Positions 35,684-44,930 of a DNA stretch of 64,000 nucleotides are shown in pieces. The stretch's first letter is position 1, and each line of letters begins with the position of its first letter. This DNA is from Corynebacterium tuberculostearicum (lineage in GTDB: Bacteria; Actinomycetota; Actinomycetes; Mycobacteriales; Mycobacteriaceae), in the NCBI RefSeq assembly GCF_030506365.1, contig NZ_CP073092.1:1054001-1118000 (forward strand), written 5' to 3'. The notes beneath the pieces are model-generated. The model saw nothing but the letters and a program-made list of their open reading frames with translations, did no database searches and had not been told where the DNA came from. Made by a program: the position numbers and the translations under genes.

Positions 35684-36154
35684 CTAGCGGCTTTCCGCGT
35701 AGTCAGGATTATCCATATCCAAGTATTCGGGGATGTTGCCGGAACAACCATAGGCCCCGCCGGCTACGGCACGAGCGTTGGTCGGCACGTCGACAGCGAT
35801 GCGCTGGGTTTCTTTTCCGCCCGCGGGAACAGGGAATTCGCGGCGGCCTACTTCGGACTTGGAGTAGTCAAAGGCCTGGACAATGCAATAAGCGTCTTCA
35901 TCGGTGTGATTGCGGGTGACATCGACCCAAACGCGGGTGGAATCATCGCTCAAAACCTCCTGGGTCACGATGGACACCTGTGCGTTCACGCGTTCTTTCT
36001 CCTGGAAGTACCGGAAGCCGAAGAAAATGAGCGCGATAAAAATGGCGACAAAGATGAGTACCAGCGCCCTATTAGTCCAGCTACCAGAGTTCTTTTCAGA
36101 GGAGCCGCGGGAGCCGTAGCGGGCGGCTGGGCGAGATTTTCCGGCGGAAGTCAT
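35684..36154 (-). CDS. DUF4307 domain membrane protein
   Basis: Conserved actinobacterial membrane protein of about 156 residues, function unknown. A polar basic N-terminus is followed by one membrane segment (about 28-48) and an extracytoplasmic beta-rich domain (VSIVTQEVLSDDSTRVWVDVTRNHTDEDAYCIVQAFDYS). Two cysteines, in AYCIV and YGCSG, could pair outside the cell. ATG at 36154 is preferred to the GTG three codons upstream. Divergent from mca. Confidence 0.8.
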   Translation of the reverse strand: MTSAGKSRPAARYGSRGSSEKNSGSWTNRALVLIFVAIFIALIFFGFRYFQEKERVNAQVSIVTQEVLSDDSTRVWVDVTRNHTDEDAYCIVQAFDYSKSEVGRREFPVPAGGKETQRIAVDVPTNARAVAGGAYGCSGNIPEYLDMDNPDYAESR

Positions 36155-36249
36155 AGCTTCCACTCTAGCCGAGGACCACTGTTTTCCAATTATCTACTAG
36201 GATAATCATCTGTTCAAAGAACCTAGATTAATAAGGGGATGGATTTTCA

Positions 36250-37140
36250 GTGAGCGATTTTCGCCTACTAGCTATCCACGCGCACCCAGACGATGAATCA
36301 TCTAAGGGTGCTGCAACCACCGCGCGCTATGCCGCAGAAGGCAATGAGGTTTTGGTGCTGACTTGTACCGGCGGCGAGCGCGGCGATGTGATTAACCCCG
36401 CCATGGATCGCCCGGGAATCAAGGAAAAGATGGGCGAGGTGCGCCGGGAAGAGATGGCTAACGCTGCGCGGGCGCTGGGCGTACAACATCGCTGGCTGGG
36501 CCACGTTGATTCCGGATTGCCGGATCCGGTTGAAGGCAAGACTATGGAGGAATTGCTGCCGGAGGGCTGTTTTGCGTTGCTGGGGGATGACACCGTTGCG
36601 CAGGAATACGTCCAGGTTATCCGAGAATTTCGTCCACACGTCATTGTTACCTATGACGAAAATGGTGGCTACCCGCACCCAGACCACCTTATGGTGCACC
36701 GGGCTTCCATGATCGCGTGGGAGAAGTCGGGCGATGCCGAGTATCACCCAGAGCTGGGTAAGCCGTGGGAGCCGCTGAAGCTCTACTACTCGCACGGCTT
36801 CGTCTACCAGCGCATGAAGATGTTCCATGATCTGCTGCTAGAAGAGGGTAAAACCAGCCCTTATGGGCCGATGCTGGCGCGCTGGGACACCACTTTTGGA
36901 GATATCATGGCGCGTGTAACCACCCAGGTGGAATGCGCGGATTACTTCAGCAATCGCGAGGAGGCCTTGCGGGCGCACGCTACGCAGATCGATCCGGCGG
37001 GTGCCTTCTTGGCGACGTCGGTGGAGGTACAGCAGCGCCTTTGGCCCACCGAGGAGTTCGAGCTGGCGAAGACTCGCGTTTCTACCTCCCTGCCAGAAAA
37101 TGACCTCTTCGCCGGCATCGAAGAGGAAGAGGAGGCCTAA
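36250..37140 (+). CDS. mca: Mycothiol S-conjugate amidase
   Basis: Zinc amidase that cleaves mycothiol S-conjugates so the toxin leaves as a mercapturate; a marker of actinobacteria. The 296-residue protein has the zinc-site motif AHPDDE (about 11-16) and the second ligand motif HPDH (about 143-146), along with TCTGGERGD. Related MshB deacetylase shares the fold, but length and neighbourhood (greA, DUF4307, small membrane protein) favour Mca. Start is GTG at 36250 with GGGGATGG upstream. Followed by two genes on the same strand. Confidence 0.92.
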   Translation: MSDFRLLAIHAHPDDESSKGAATTARYAAEGNEVLVLTCTGGERGDVINPAMDRPGIKEKMGEVRREEMANAARALGVQHRWLGHVDSGLPDPVEGKTMEELLPEGCFALLGDDTVAQEYVQVIREFRPHVIVTYDENGGYPHPDHLMVHRASMIAWEKSGDAEYHPELGKPWEPLKLYYSHGFVYQRMKMFHDLLLEEGKTSPYGPMLARWDTTFGDIMARVTTQVECADYFSNREEALRAHATQIDPAGAFLATSVEVQQRLWPTEEFELAKTRVSTSLPENDLFAGIEEEEEA

Positions 37141-37143
37141 GAC

Positions 37144-37455
37144 ATGAGCATGTATGGCTCTTTCGTGCTTGCCGCACATGACGTATTTGTACTCGCCCAA
37201 GGAACCGAGGGCGCCGAAGGCGGCCCAATGGGCCCTGAGTTTGGCAAAGCTTCGCCCATCGGTCTACTGATCTTGGCGCTTATGGGAGTTGCGGTGCTGT
37301 TTGCAGGCTGGAATTTCCATCGCCGTTACTCACGCTTTCGTCGTCGCATGATGTTTGCGGAAGATCACGGAATCGATCCGTTCGATGAGGAAGCCGTGGA
37401 TGAGGCGATGAAGGAAGCCGGCATTTACGATAACCGCAAGAAGTCCATTTTCTAG
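37144..37455 (+). CDS. Small conserved membrane protein downstream of mca
   Basis: Protein of 103 residues with a hydrophobic N-terminal stretch, one clear membrane segment (about 38-57, PIGLLILALMGVAVLFAGW) and a basic then acidic cytoplasmic tail (FHRRYSRFRRRMMFAEDHGIDPFDEEAVDEAM). It starts 4 nt after the mca stop and so is cotranslated. From memory the equivalent gene follows mca in mycobacteria. Function unknown. Confidence 0.75.
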   Translation: MSMYGSFVLAAHDVFVLAQGTEGAEGGPMGPEFGKASPIGLLILALMGVAVLFAGWNFHRRYSRFRRRMMFAEDHGIDPFDEEAVDEAMKEAGIYDNRKKSIF

Positions 37456-37467
37456 GCGGATAGACTA

Positions 37468-38244
37468 ATGAGCGTGAGTTCTCTCAAGCAGCTGGCCTAC
37501 CCAGCTTATGAAGCGCGTCTGGCGCGCCTGATCAAGGGCAAGCCGCAGCCTAAGCACATCGCCATTATGGCCGATGGCAATCGTCGGTGGGCGCGTGAGG
37601 CTGGGTTTACCGATATCAGCCATGGTCACCGCCAAGGCGCGAAGAAAATCGGAGAGATGATTTCGTGGTGCCGCGATACCGATATCGAAGTGGTCACCAT
37701 TTATTTGCTGTCCACGGAGAACCTGAAGCGCAGCGAGCAGGAAGTAGAGCTGCTCTTTGACATCATCTCGGACGTGGTCACGCACCTATCCCATAGCGAC
37801 GTCGGCTGTCAGGTGCGCTTGGTTGGCCACCTCGATCTGCTCCCGGATGATATTCGCCAGCGCATGGTGACGGCGGCGGCGGAAACCAAGGACAATACGG
37901 GTGTCATCGTCAATGTGGCGGTGGGCTATGGCGGGCGCCAAGAAATTGTGGACGCCGTGCAGAACTTGGTGCGCGCGGAAGCGGAAAAGGGAACTACCGC
38001 AGCGGAAATGGCGGACCGCGTCACCGCAGAGTCTATTGGGGAGCACCTGTACACCAAGGGTCTTCCGGACCCAGACTTGGTTATCCGCACCTCTGGTGAA
38101 CAACGTCTGTCGGGCTTCCTCCTGTGGCAGGCCGCGTACTCCGAGATCTGGTTCACGGATACTTACTGGCCAGCATTCCGTAAGGTGGACTTCCTCCGCG
38201 CCTTGCGGGATTACTCCCAACGTTCGCGCCGCTTTGGCAAATAG
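37468..38244 (+). CDS. uppS: Cis-prenyltransferase (UppS family), short-chain Z-isoprenyl diphosphate synthase-like
   Basis: Condenses isopentenyl diphosphate with an allylic diphosphate to make a Z-polyprenyl diphosphate carrier for the cell wall. The 258-residue protein has the catalytic IMADGNRRWA motif, STENLKRSEQEVELLFD, and RTSGEQRLSGFLLWQAAYSE, all family signatures. Actinobacteria carry two such enzymes: one makes Z,E-farnesyl diphosphate and one the long decaprenyl product; location near mca suggests the former (Rv1086 type), an inference. ATG at 37468 is annotated; a GTG at 37474 lies 7 nt after TAGACT and could be a leaderless start. Convergent with coaA, 3 nt apart. Confidence 0.9.
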   Translation: MSVSSLKQLAYPAYEARLARLIKGKPQPKHIAIMADGNRRWAREAGFTDISHGHRQGAKKIGEMISWCRDTDIEVVTIYLLSTENLKRSEQEVELLFDIISDVVTHLSHSDVGCQVRLVGHLDLLPDDIRQRMVTAAAETKDNTGVIVNVAVGYGGRQEIVDAVQNLVRAEAEKGTTAAEMADRVTAESIGEHLYTKGLPDPDLVIRTSGEQRLSGFLLWQAAYSEIWFTDTYWPAFRKVDFLRALRDYSQRSRRFGK

Positions 38245-38247
38245 GCT

Positions 38248-39174
38248 CTAGAGCTTGCGCATCCGCACCTGTTCTACCAGGTGATGCGAGCCCTTTTTCA
38301 GCACGAGGGAGGCTCGCACACGAGTGGGCAGGATATTTTCCACCAAGTTCGGCAGGTTAATGGACTGCCAAATTTCGCGGGCCTGGTCGCGGGCCTCCTC
38401 ATCGTTCATGTCTGCAAAGGCAGAGAAGTGGGCGTTGGGCTCGCGAAAAGCGGTGTGGCGCAGAGTAAGGAAGCGGTCGATATACCACTGCTCGATATCG
38501 TCGGTGCGGGCATCAACATATACCGAGAAATCAAAGAGGTCCGCCACGGTCAACGTGGGGCTCGTTTGTAGCACGTTGAGCCCTTCCAGGATGAGGATGT
38601 CGGGCTGGTGAACTTCTTGGTACTCACCGTCCACAATGTCATAGGTGATGTGGGAATAAAGCGGTGCCTTGACAAATGGCTTTCCTGATTTTACGTCCGT
38701 GACAAAGCGGAGGAGTGCACGCCGGTCGTAGGATTCTGGAAATCCCTTGCGTTGCATGAGGCCGCGTTTCTTGAGGGTTTCGGTGGGGAAGAGGAAGCCG
38801 TCGGTTGTCACGAGCGCCACCTTGGGGTGGGACTCCCAGCGTTGCAATAGCACCTGCAGGAGACGGGCGGTGGTGGATTTTCCCACTGCCACGGAGCCGG
38901 CCACACCGATGACAAAGGGAACGTGCGTCGGAGGATTGCCCAAAAAGGATTCGGTAGCCGTGGTGAGCTGCTGGCGTGCCATGACCTGCATATGGATGAG
39001 GCGAGAGAGGGGAAGGTAGACATCAGCTACCTCGTCTAGGTCTATGCGGTCTCCTAGGCCGCGAAGCTTTTCCACCTCGGTTTCCGTGAGCACCTGAGGC
39101 ATAGATTTGCGCAGTTCACGCCAGGTCTCGCGGTCAAAATCTAGGTAGGGACTCGAATCCAATGTGCGCGCCAT
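38248..39174 (-). CDS. coaA: Pantothenate kinase, type I
   Basis: First step of coenzyme A synthesis, phosphorylating pantothenate with ATP. The 308-residue protein has the P-loop [14 protein letters not shown] (about 95-108), [22 protein letters not shown] and the [15 protein letters not shown] segment. ATG at 39174 gives the standard N-terminus ([13 protein letters not shown] within the first 25 residues); the in-frame upstream extension would run through the shared promoter region with glyA. Divergent from glyA. Confidence 0.95.
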   Translation of the reverse strand: MARTLDSSPYLDFDRETWRELRKSMPQVLTETEVEKLRGLGDRIDLDEVADVYLPLSRLIHMQVMARQQLTTATESFLGNPPTHVPFVIGVAGSVAVGKSTTARLLQVLLQRWESHPKVALVTTDGFLFPTETLKKRGLMQRKGFPESYDRRALLRFVTDVKSGKPFVKAPLYSHITYDIVDGEYQEVHQPDILILEGLNVLQTSPTLTVADLFDFSVYVDARTDDIEQWYIDRFLTLRHTAFREPNAHFSAFADMNDEEARDQAREIWQSINLPNLVENILPTRVRASLVLKKGSHHLVEQVRMRKL

Positions 39175-39292
39175 GGCTCCATTGTTGCACTTGCATAATC
39201 TGTGGGTAAAAGTATGCCCCCTTAGGGAGCATGGCACGATATGATATGCAGCATCCCATACCGCTTGATTTTGAGAAGGGGACCACACCTTT

Positions 39293-40576
39293 ATGGCTTC
39301 TTTTACCTCTGACCTCCGCGACCTCGATCCGGACGTATTCGGCGCAATTCAGGGAGAGATTTCCCGCCAGCGCGAAACCCTGGAAATGATCGCTTCTGAG
39401 AACTTTGTGCCTCGCGCTGTGCTTCAGGCACAGGGCTCCGTGCTCACTAACAAGTACGCCGAGGGCTACCCGGGTCGCCGTTACTACGGCGGCTGCGAGC
39501 ATGTCGACGTCGTGGAGGACCTAGCCCGCAACCGCGCTAAGGAACTCTTTGGTGCGGAATTCGCCAACGTTCAGCCGCACTCCGGTGCGCAGGCGAACGC
39601 AGCGGTGCTTTCCACCATCGCTGAGCCGGGCGACAAGATTTTGGGCCTGTCCCTGGCACACGGCGGCCACCTCACCCACGGCATGAAGTTGAACTTCTCT
39701 GGCAAGCTTTATGATGTCGCCGCCTACGAGGTGGATCCAGAGACCATGCGTGTGGACATGGATAAGCTGCGCGAGCAGGCGCTGAAGGAAAAGCCGAAGG
39801 TGATTATCGGCGGCTGGTCTGCCTACCCGCGCACCATGGATTTCGCGGCCTTCCGTGAAATCGCTGATGAGGTCGGCGCTTACCTGTGGGTAGATATGGC
39901 CCACTTTGCGGGTCTTGTGGCGGCGGGCCTGCACCCGAGCCCAGTGCCTCACGCGGATATCGTGTCCACCACCGTGCATAAGACCCTGGGGGGCCCGCGC
40001 TCCGGCATGATTTTGGCCAAGCAGGATTATGCCAAGAAGATCAATTCCAACGTCTTCCCGGGCCAGCAGGGAGGACCGCTGATGCACGTGGTCGCTGCCA
40101 AGGCCATTGCTATGAAGATTGCTGCTACCGAGGAATTCAAGGAACGCCAGGAGCGCACCTTGGAGGGTGCTCGCATTCTGGCAGAGCGCCTTACCGCTGA
40201 TGATGCCAAGGCGGCTGGCGTGGACGTGCTGACCGGCGGCACCGATGTGCACTTGGTCTTGGCGGACCTGCGCAATTCCGAATTGGATGGACAGCAGGCA
40301 GAGGATCTGCTGCATGAGGTGGGCATTACCGTTAACCGCAATGCCGTACCGAATGACCCGCGTCCGCCGATGGTCACTTCCGGCCTGCGCATTGGTACTT
40401 CTGCGCTGGCAACCCGCGGCCTCGATGCCGAGGCCTTCACCGAGGTTGCAGATATTATCGGCACCGCCCTGGTCCAGGGCAAGAATGCCGATGTGGAGGC
40501 CCTGCGTGCTCGCGTGGACAAGATTGCCCAGCACTACCCGCTGTATGAGGGCCTCGAGGACTGGAAGCTGGTTTAG
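39293..40576 (+). CDS. glyA: Serine hydroxymethyltransferase
   Basis: PLP enzyme interconverting serine and glycine with tetrahydrofolate, the main source of one-carbon units. The 427-residue protein shows the family start ([19 protein letters not shown]), [14 protein letters not shown], the substrate and PLP segment SAYPRTMDF and [12 protein letters not shown], and the PLP lysine in [20 protein letters not shown] lies 11 nt before the ATG. TATGAT at 39240-39245 is a possible -10 box. Its stop overlaps the convergent DUF5997 gene by 4 bp. Confidence 0.97.
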   Translation: MASFTSDLRDLDPDVFGAIQGEISRQRETLEMIASENFVPRAVLQAQGSVLTNKYAEGYPGRRYYGGCEHVDVVEDLARNRAKELFGAEFANVQPHSGAQANAAVLSTIAEPGDKILGLSLAHGGHLTHGMKLNFSGKLYDVAAYEVDPETMRVDMDKLREQALKEKPKVIIGGWSAYPRTMDFAAFREIADEVGAYLWVDMAHFAGLVAAGLHPSPVPHADIVSTTVHKTLGGPRSGMILAKQDYAKKINSNVFPGQQGGPLMHVVAAKAIAMKIAATEEFKERQERTLEGARILAERLTADDAKAAGVDVLTGGTDVHLVLADLRNSELDGQQAEDLLHEVGITVNRNAVPNDPRPPMVTSGLRIGTSALATRGLDAEAFTEVADIIGTALVQGKNADVEALRARVDKIAQHYPLYEGLEDWKLV

Positions 40577-40938
40577 TCCTTCACCTCATGGCCACGGGCC
40601 TGCGCCATGGTAGCGCGGGCCTGCTGGAGCCATTCCGGCTGCTCTTGGAGGAGCTGATTGATTTCCGCTGTGGTCAGCGGCTTATCCATATCGTTCTTCT
40701 TGAGCGCGGTAACAGAGATTCCCAGCTTATGGGCAACCTCGGGGCGGGGATGGGGGCCTTCGCGGCGCAAGGTTTGCAGCCACTCGGGTGGGTTATGCTG
40801 CAGTTCGCGCAGCTCTTCGTGGCTAATGGCACTATTTTGGAACTCGTCCGGCGCGGCGGGCAGGTAGATGCCTAGCTTCTTCGCCGCGGTTTGGGCACGC
40901 ATGGCGGTGCCGGATGGTTGCTTTTGTTCTTCAGTCAC
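40573..40938 (-). CDS. DUF5997 family protein
   Basis: Conserved actinobacterial protein of 121 residues, function unknown. It is soluble and helical: an N-terminal segment [23 protein letters not shown], then [30 protein letters not shown], which looks like a winged or regular helix-turn-helix, repeated weakly near the C-terminus ([10 protein letters not shown]). The duplicated PEWLQ motif is visible. Start is GTG at 40938. It is divergent from the LysR-type sensor-domain gene, with the two promoters sharing about 35 bp, so the two may act together. Confidence 0.8.
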   Translation of the reverse strand: MTEEQKQPSGTAMRAQTAAKKLGIYLPAAPDEFQNSAISHEELRELQHNPPEWLQTLRREGPHPRPEVAHKLGISVTALKKNDMDKPLTTAEINQLLQEQPEWLQQARATMAQARGHEVKD

Positions 40939-40973
40939 GCTTTTACCGTAGCACTTTCAGTAGACTGTCCTCT

Positions 40974-41648
40974 ATGCTGCGCTTAGCTTTTGCCACCGGT
41001 ACAGAACCCGGAAAGTGGTTCCGCCGATTCGAGGAAAATACTGCTCATGGTGGCTTGTACACCGTTGATGCGGACGATGCGCTTGCCCCGCTGGTAGCCG
41101 GCGAGGTGGACCTAGCTCTTGCGCGCTTGCCGGATCCGCGGGTGGATGACACCTTTCACGTGGTGCGACTTTATAAAGAGGCCCCTGGCATTGCCGTTCC
41201 CAAAGACTCGGTCTATGCGGAGGTGGGCGAGGAGCTTGCGCTTGCCGACGTCGCCGATGAACACCTCAACTACCGCGTCGCCGATTCCGGGCTTGTCGAT
41301 GTCCCCGCAGTCCGCGACGCCTTGCAGGTAGTGGCGGCCAACGTGGGTATCGCGATTGCGCCGCGGCCCCTGCTGAAGGTCCTGAGCAAAAAGCAGGTGG
41401 TGCCGTTGGGCCTTAAGGACGAGTCCGTGCCGGTTACGGAGATTGCGTTGGTGTGGCGCAAGGATGAGGATGGGGAGGCGATCCAGGACTTCGTGGGCGT
41501 CGCTAAGGGCCGTACGGCTCGTTCCTCCCGCCAAGAGAAGCCGAAGCGCAGCGCCAGGGAAAAGGCGAAGGCGAAGCAGGCGCGGAGAAACGTTAACAAT
41601 TCGTTACAAAAGAAAAAGAAGGCTCCTAAGCAGCGCAAACGTAGGTAG
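40974..41648 (+). CDS. LysR-type substrate-binding domain protein lacking the DNA-binding domain
   Basis: Soluble protein of about 224 residues. Residues 1-170 resemble a LysR-family effector domain (LRLAFATGTEPGKWFRRFEE, GEVDLALARLPDP, LHxVRLYKEAPGIAVP, NVGIAIAPRPLLKVL) but no helix-turn-helix precedes it. The last 55 residues are an unusual Lys/Arg/Gln-rich tail (RSAREKAKAKQARRN to KKKKAPKQRKRR) that could bind nucleic acid. ATG at 40974 lies exactly 7 nt after TAGACT (40961-40966) with no Shine-Dalgarno, so a leaderless start is likely. Function unknown; divergent from DUF5997. Confidence 0.7.
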   Translation: MLRLAFATGTEPGKWFRRFEENTAHGGLYTVDADDALAPLVAGEVDLALARLPDPRVDDTFHVVRLYKEAPGIAVPKDSVYAEVGEELALADVADEHLNYRVADSGLVDVPAVRDALQVVAANVGIAIAPRPLLKVLSKKQVVPLGLKDESVPVTEIALVWRKDEDGEAIQDFVGVAKGRTARSSRQEKPKRSAREKAKAKQARRNVNNSLQKKKKAPKQRKRR

Positions 41649-41794
41649 ACCTTTACTGTTTGCTGTCTACTTCCTGTCTGAGCAGGTGGCGCCAGCTGGG
41701 AGTCGTCGTTACGGTGGGCTTTGTTCGTCATAAAGGACGATTTAACAATAAATTTAGGATTAACTTACTTTCTCGATGAAAGGATGATGCAGTA

Positions 41795-42421
41795 ATGCAG
41801 AAGATGACCCGTCGTATCGCAGGTGGCTTTGCAGCCGCAACCCTGTCCGTTGCTCTCGTAGCGTGCTCCGATGCTGAGGATGCAGCTAACGACGCTAAGG
41901 ATACCGCCGGCTCCGTAGCTGCAGACGCTACCGACGCTGCTGGCTCTGCTGCTGCTGAGGCTACTTCCAAGGATGACGCCGACGATGCGGACGCTTCCGA
42001 AGGTGCGGATGCTTCCGACGACAAGGACGACGCTGACGACAAGGGCGGCGCTACCAAGTCCATCGCTACCGCTAACGGTGACGTAGACGTTCCGGCTGAT
42101 TTCGCTTCCGCTATTGAAGAGAAGAAGGCTGAGTGGGGCGACGTAAAGAGCATCGAGCAGGGTGACGATGATGAGTTCCTCGCTAACTTCGATAACGGCA
42201 ACCTGCTGACCTTCGACGACGATGAGGGCGCTCAGCCTATCGTCGGCAAGATTGCTGAAACCTGGAAAGAGCAGGGCGGCTTGGACTCTGAGGTAGGCCT
42301 GCCTAAGGCTGCTGAGGAGAAGGCTGCTCAGGGCAAGGGCTGGACCCAGCAGTTCGACAATGGCGTAATCTCCTGGATCCAGGACGAGAGCGGTAAGTTC
42401 ACCTCTTCCGTAGAGAAGTAA
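41795..42421 (+). CDS. LGFP-repeat lipoprotein
   Basis: Surface lipoprotein of 208 residues. The signal peptide (MTRRIAGGFAAATLSVALVAC) has lipobox LVA-C; a long acidic Ala/Asp/Ser linker (about 25-90) follows, then one LGFP-type segment near 150-195 (VGKIAETWKEQGGLDSEVGLPKAAEEKAAQGKGWTQQF and NGVISW). LGFP repeats anchor proteins such as mycolyltransferases to the corynebacterial wall, so a wall-associated role is plausible. AAAGGA precedes the ATG. Codon use is biased as in well-expressed genes. Ends at a strong terminator. Confidence 0.82.
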   Translation: MQKMTRRIAGGFAAATLSVALVACSDAEDAANDAKDTAGSVAADATDAAGSAAAEATSKDDADDADASEGADASDDKDDADDKGGATKSIATANGDVDVPADFASAIEEKKAEWGDVKSIEQGDDDEFLANFDNGNLLTFDDDEGAQPIVGKIAETWKEQGGLDSEVGLPKAAEEKAAQGKGWTQQFDNGVISWIQDESGKFTSSVEK

Positions 42422-42440
42422 AAAGCTCCTTTAGAGCTTC

Positions 42441-42473
42441 TCCCTCTGCAGCAAGTGCTGCGGAGGGATTTTT
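42441..42473 (+). terminator. Terminator of the LGFP lipoprotein gene
   Basis: Twelve-bp stem TCCCTCTGCAGC/GCTGCGGAGGGA (one T-G pair), loop AAGT, TTTTT tail. Confidence 0.93.
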
Positions 42474-42605
42474 CGTTTTCTTAATGTTCATCTTGCACCC
42501 ATGTAATTTCAACCTTCGGTGCCTACTTTGGGTGGCAACCCCGTGGATCCGGGGTGATTCGGAAGAAGTCTGATCTACCGCACACTAAGGGAGAACCCTG
42601 CCATC

Positions 42606-43970
42606 ATGTCTCGTCCCTCTGTACTTTCTACTCCGCTTGCCGCTACTGATAACACCGTCGCTACCAAGACCTATGTAGTGGATACCTCGGTCTTGCTTTC
42701 TGACCCTTGGGCCCTGCGCAAATTTGCGGAACACGACGTGGTCCTTCCCGTTGTAGTTATTTCTGAACTGGAAGGAAAACGTCATCACCCGGAGCTTGGC
42801 TGGTTCGCCCGCCAAGCTCTTCGCTTTTTGGAGGAGCTGCGCGCTACCTATGAGGCCTTAGACCAGCCGGTTCCCGTCAACGTCGATGGCGGCACCCTGC
42901 GCGTGGAATTGAACCATCAAGACCAATCCTTGCTGCCTACCGCATTCCGCGGGCCAGAAGGTGACCACCGCATCTTGGCGTGCGCGCTTAACCTTGCGCA
43001 CGAGGGGAAGGACACCGTGTTGGTCACGAAGGACGTGCCCCTGCGCGTAAAGGCCGGCGCGGTTGGCGTGCAGGCGGATGAGTATCACGCCCAGGACGTA
43101 GTCTTGACCGGCTATACCGGAATGGCGACGGTGCAAACCAGCTCGGATGTCATCGATGCCCTCTATCGTGATGGGGAAGTCATGCTAGACGGCGTCGAAA
43201 CTGAAAAGGGTACCGCCGTTGAGGATCTACCGGTGCACTGCGGTTTGACCTTGGCGGCAGGCGCGCAATCCGCGCTGGGTCGCATGAGTGCTGATGGCGT
43301 GGTCGAGCTCGTACGTGGTGATATCAATGCCTTTGGCCTCCAGGGACGCTCCGCGGAGCAGCGTATCGCTTTGGATTTGCTGATGGATCCCAACGTAGGG
43401 ATTGTCTCCATCGGTGGCCGCGCCGGCACCGGCAAGTCGGCACTTGCGCTGTGCGCCGGCTTGGAGGCGGTGCTCGAGCGCGGCGAGCACCGGCGCATTG
43501 TGGTCTTCCGCCCGATGTATGCGGTTGGCGGGCAGTCGCTGGGATACCTACCGGGCACGGAATCGGACAAGATGAACCCGTGGGCGCAGGCGGTCTATGA
43601 CACCTTGGAAGGCTTGGTGTCTGAAAACGTCATGGAAGAGGTGCACGAGCGCGGCCTCATCGAGGTCTTGCCCCTGACGCATATTCGCGGTCGCTCGCTG
43701 CATGATGCCTTCGTCATCGTGGATGAGGCGCAGTCCTTGGAACGAAACGTCCTACTTACCGTGCTGTCCCGATTGGGGAAAGGCTCGCGAGTAGTTCTTA
43801 CTCACGATGTGGCGCAGCGCGATAACCTTCGCGTGGGCCGGCACGACGGAGTCCAGGCAGTGATTGAAAAGCTCAAGGGGCATGAGCTTTTTGCGCATAT
43901 TACGCTGCAGCGTTCGGAGCGCTCTGCCATTGCGGAGCTCGTAACTGACCTGTTGGAAGGCGGCAACTAG
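42606..43970 (+). CDS. phoH2: PhoH2 protein: PIN nuclease fused to PhoH ATPase
   Basis: Toxin-like RNA helicase/RNase fusion of 454 residues. The N-terminal PIN domain (about 20-150) begins [14 protein letters not shown] and has [10 protein letters not shown] and [15 protein letters not shown], carrying the acidic metal-binding residues. The C-terminal PhoH domain has Walker [12 protein letters not shown] (about 278), [16 protein letters not shown], Walker [11 protein letters not shown] and the THDVAQRDN segment. PhoH2 proteins of mycobacteria have RNA unwinding and cleavage activity and sometimes an upstream antitoxin (PhoAT); no antitoxin ORF is visible here in the 130 bp after the lipoprotein terminator. 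Confidence 0.92.
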   Translation: MSRPSVLSTPLAATDNTVATKTYVVDTSVLLSDPWALRKFAEHDVVLPVVVISELEGKRHHPELGWFARQALRFLEELRATYEALDQPVPVNVDGGTLRVELNHQDQSLLPTAFRGPEGDHRILACALNLAHEGKDTVLVTKDVPLRVKAGAVGVQADEYHAQDVVLTGYTGMATVQTSSDVIDALYRDGEVMLDGVETEKGTAVEDLPVHCGLTLAAGAQSALGRMSADGVVELVRGDINAFGLQGRSAEQRIALDLLMDPNVGIVSIGGRAGTGKSALALCAGLEAVLERGEHRRIVVFRPMYAVGGQSLGYLPGTESDKMNPWAQAVYDTLEGLVSENVMEEVHERGLIEVLPLTHIRGRSLHDAFVIVDEAQSLERNVLLTVLSRLGKGSRVVLTHDVAQRDNLRVGRHDGVQAVIEKLKGHELFAHITLQRSERSAIAELVTDLLEGGN

Positions 43971-44048
43971 GCCAAGTTCGTTCGCGTTGGGCGATCTTTA
44001 TGTGTACAGCGTGGCGAAGCTGGGCATGTCCCAGTAATAATGTTGTAT

Positions 44049-44618
44049 ATGAGCGAGAACGCTAAGCAGACGTCTTCGGACGATAAGAAGAAAGATTTCC
44101 GCATCCGTCCCTTCACCGCGGCGGACTACCCGCAGATGCGAGAGATCTATGAACAGGGTCTCAATACTGGGCACGCCACCTATGAGACCCGCTCCCTGAC
44201 CTTCGAAGAATTCAAAGCAGGCAAGATTATGCCTTCGGTGCATGTTGCCGTTGAAGCAGATGATGACTCTAAGGTCTTGGGGTGGGTTTCTGCGGCCCCT
44301 GTATCTACCCGCACCGTCTTCCATGGAGTAGTGGAGGACTCCATCTACCTAGGTGCCGAGGCACAGGGCCGTGGTATCGGCGGCGCACTTCTGGATCGCC
44401 TGATCGAGGTGTGCAAGGACCTGCACAAGTGGGCTATCCACTCGTGGATTTTCCCTGAGAACGCAGGTTCTGCGGGGCTGCATAAGTCGCGCGGCTTCGT
44501 GAAAGTAGGCACCTACTCGCATATGGCAAAGATGACCTACGGCGAGCTTGCGGGCCAGTGGCGCGACACCGACGTATATGAGCTGCTTTTGCCCAAGCCG
44601 GAGGAAAAGAAGCGGTAG
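44049..44618 (+). CDS. GNAT-family N-acetyltransferase (phosphinothricin acetyltransferase-like)
   Basis: Acetyl-CoA dependent transferase of 189 residues. The domain begins FRIRPFTAADYPQMREIYEQGLNTGHATYE and includes the acetyl-CoA loop EAQGRGIGGALLDRLIEV and the WIFPENAGSAGLHKSRGFVKVGTYSHM end typical of the Pat/Bar/YncA subfamily, which acetylates methionine sulfone, phosphinothricin or similar amino-acid analogues. ATG at 44049 is 8 nt after TAATAA and lacks a Shine-Dalgarno. Downstream hairpin ends the transcript. Real substrate unknown. Confidence 0.87.
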   Translation: MSENAKQTSSDDKKKDFRIRPFTAADYPQMREIYEQGLNTGHATYETRSLTFEEFKAGKIMPSVHVAVEADDDSKVLGWVSAAPVSTRTVFHGVVEDSIYLGAEAQGRGIGGALLDRLIEVCKDLHKWAIHSWIFPENAGSAGLHKSRGFVKVGTYSHMAKMTYGELAGQWRDTDVYELLLPKPEEKKR

Positions 44619-44635
44619 CTTCCCCGGCGCATACT

Positions 44636-44682
44636 AGCCCCTGCTCCTACCACACTCGTGGTAACGATGGCAGGGGCTTTTT
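44636..44682 (+). terminator. Terminator of the GNAT gene
   Basis: AGCCCCTGC pairs with GCAGGGGCT, with an inner TACCAC/GTGGTA hairpin, then TTTTT. Confidence 0.85.
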
Positions 44683-44713
44683 GTTTAGGCCTTAGAACCA
44701 GGGGAGCGGCAAT

Positions 44714-44740
44714 AAAAATGCCCCGCCTAGGGCGGGGCAT
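44714..44740 (-). terminator. Terminator of the TetR-DHA2 efflux operon, overlapping a stop codon
   Basis: Perfect 10-bp stem ATGCCCCGCC/GGCGGGGCAT with 3-nt loop CTA on the minus strand and TTTT tail. The TAG stop of the small ORF (44729-44727) uses the loop and the adjacent stem base. Confidence 0.9.
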
Positions 44741-44930
44741 ATCGGCCCACCGTGCGCGCGGGCTTGCGCCACACTTCGATGGGACCGGCCTGGATTTGCA
44801 ACGCCGCTTGGAGGCCGCCGGGGGCATAGCCGAGGGCGGATTCAATGGGGGCGTCGGCAAGCGGGAGTGCATCGCGCAGGGCGTGCAGTTCCCGGCTTGT
44901 GGCCTGTACTTCTGCAGGCGACAGTGACAT
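44727..44930 (-). CDS. Small ORF coupled to the DHA2 transporter, DUF2316-like
   Basis: Protein of 67 residues. Its ATG overlaps the TAA of the transporter gene (TAATG), indicating coupled translation. The sequence SLSPAEVQATSRELHALRDALPLADAPIESALGYAPGGLQAALQI reads like the start of DUF2316 proteins (a small helical, helix-turn-helix-like family), ending soon after VWR, where family members usually continue for some residues. Its stop codon lies within the terminator hairpin, so it may be a shortened member. Homology is a pattern judgement only. Confidence 0.55.
   Translation of the reverse strand: MSLSPAEVQATSRELHALRDALPLADAPIESALGYAPGGLQAALQIQAGPIEVWRKPARTVGRYAPP

Noticed and set aside
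39175..39292. Riboswitch in the glyA leader
   Set aside because: The region is too short for the glycine tandem aptamer, and I found none of its conserved cores; only a possible -10 box is visible.
42474..42605. PhoAT-type antitoxin gene before phoH2
   Set aside because: The 130 bp between the lipoprotein terminator and phoH2 hold no ORF with a start signal.
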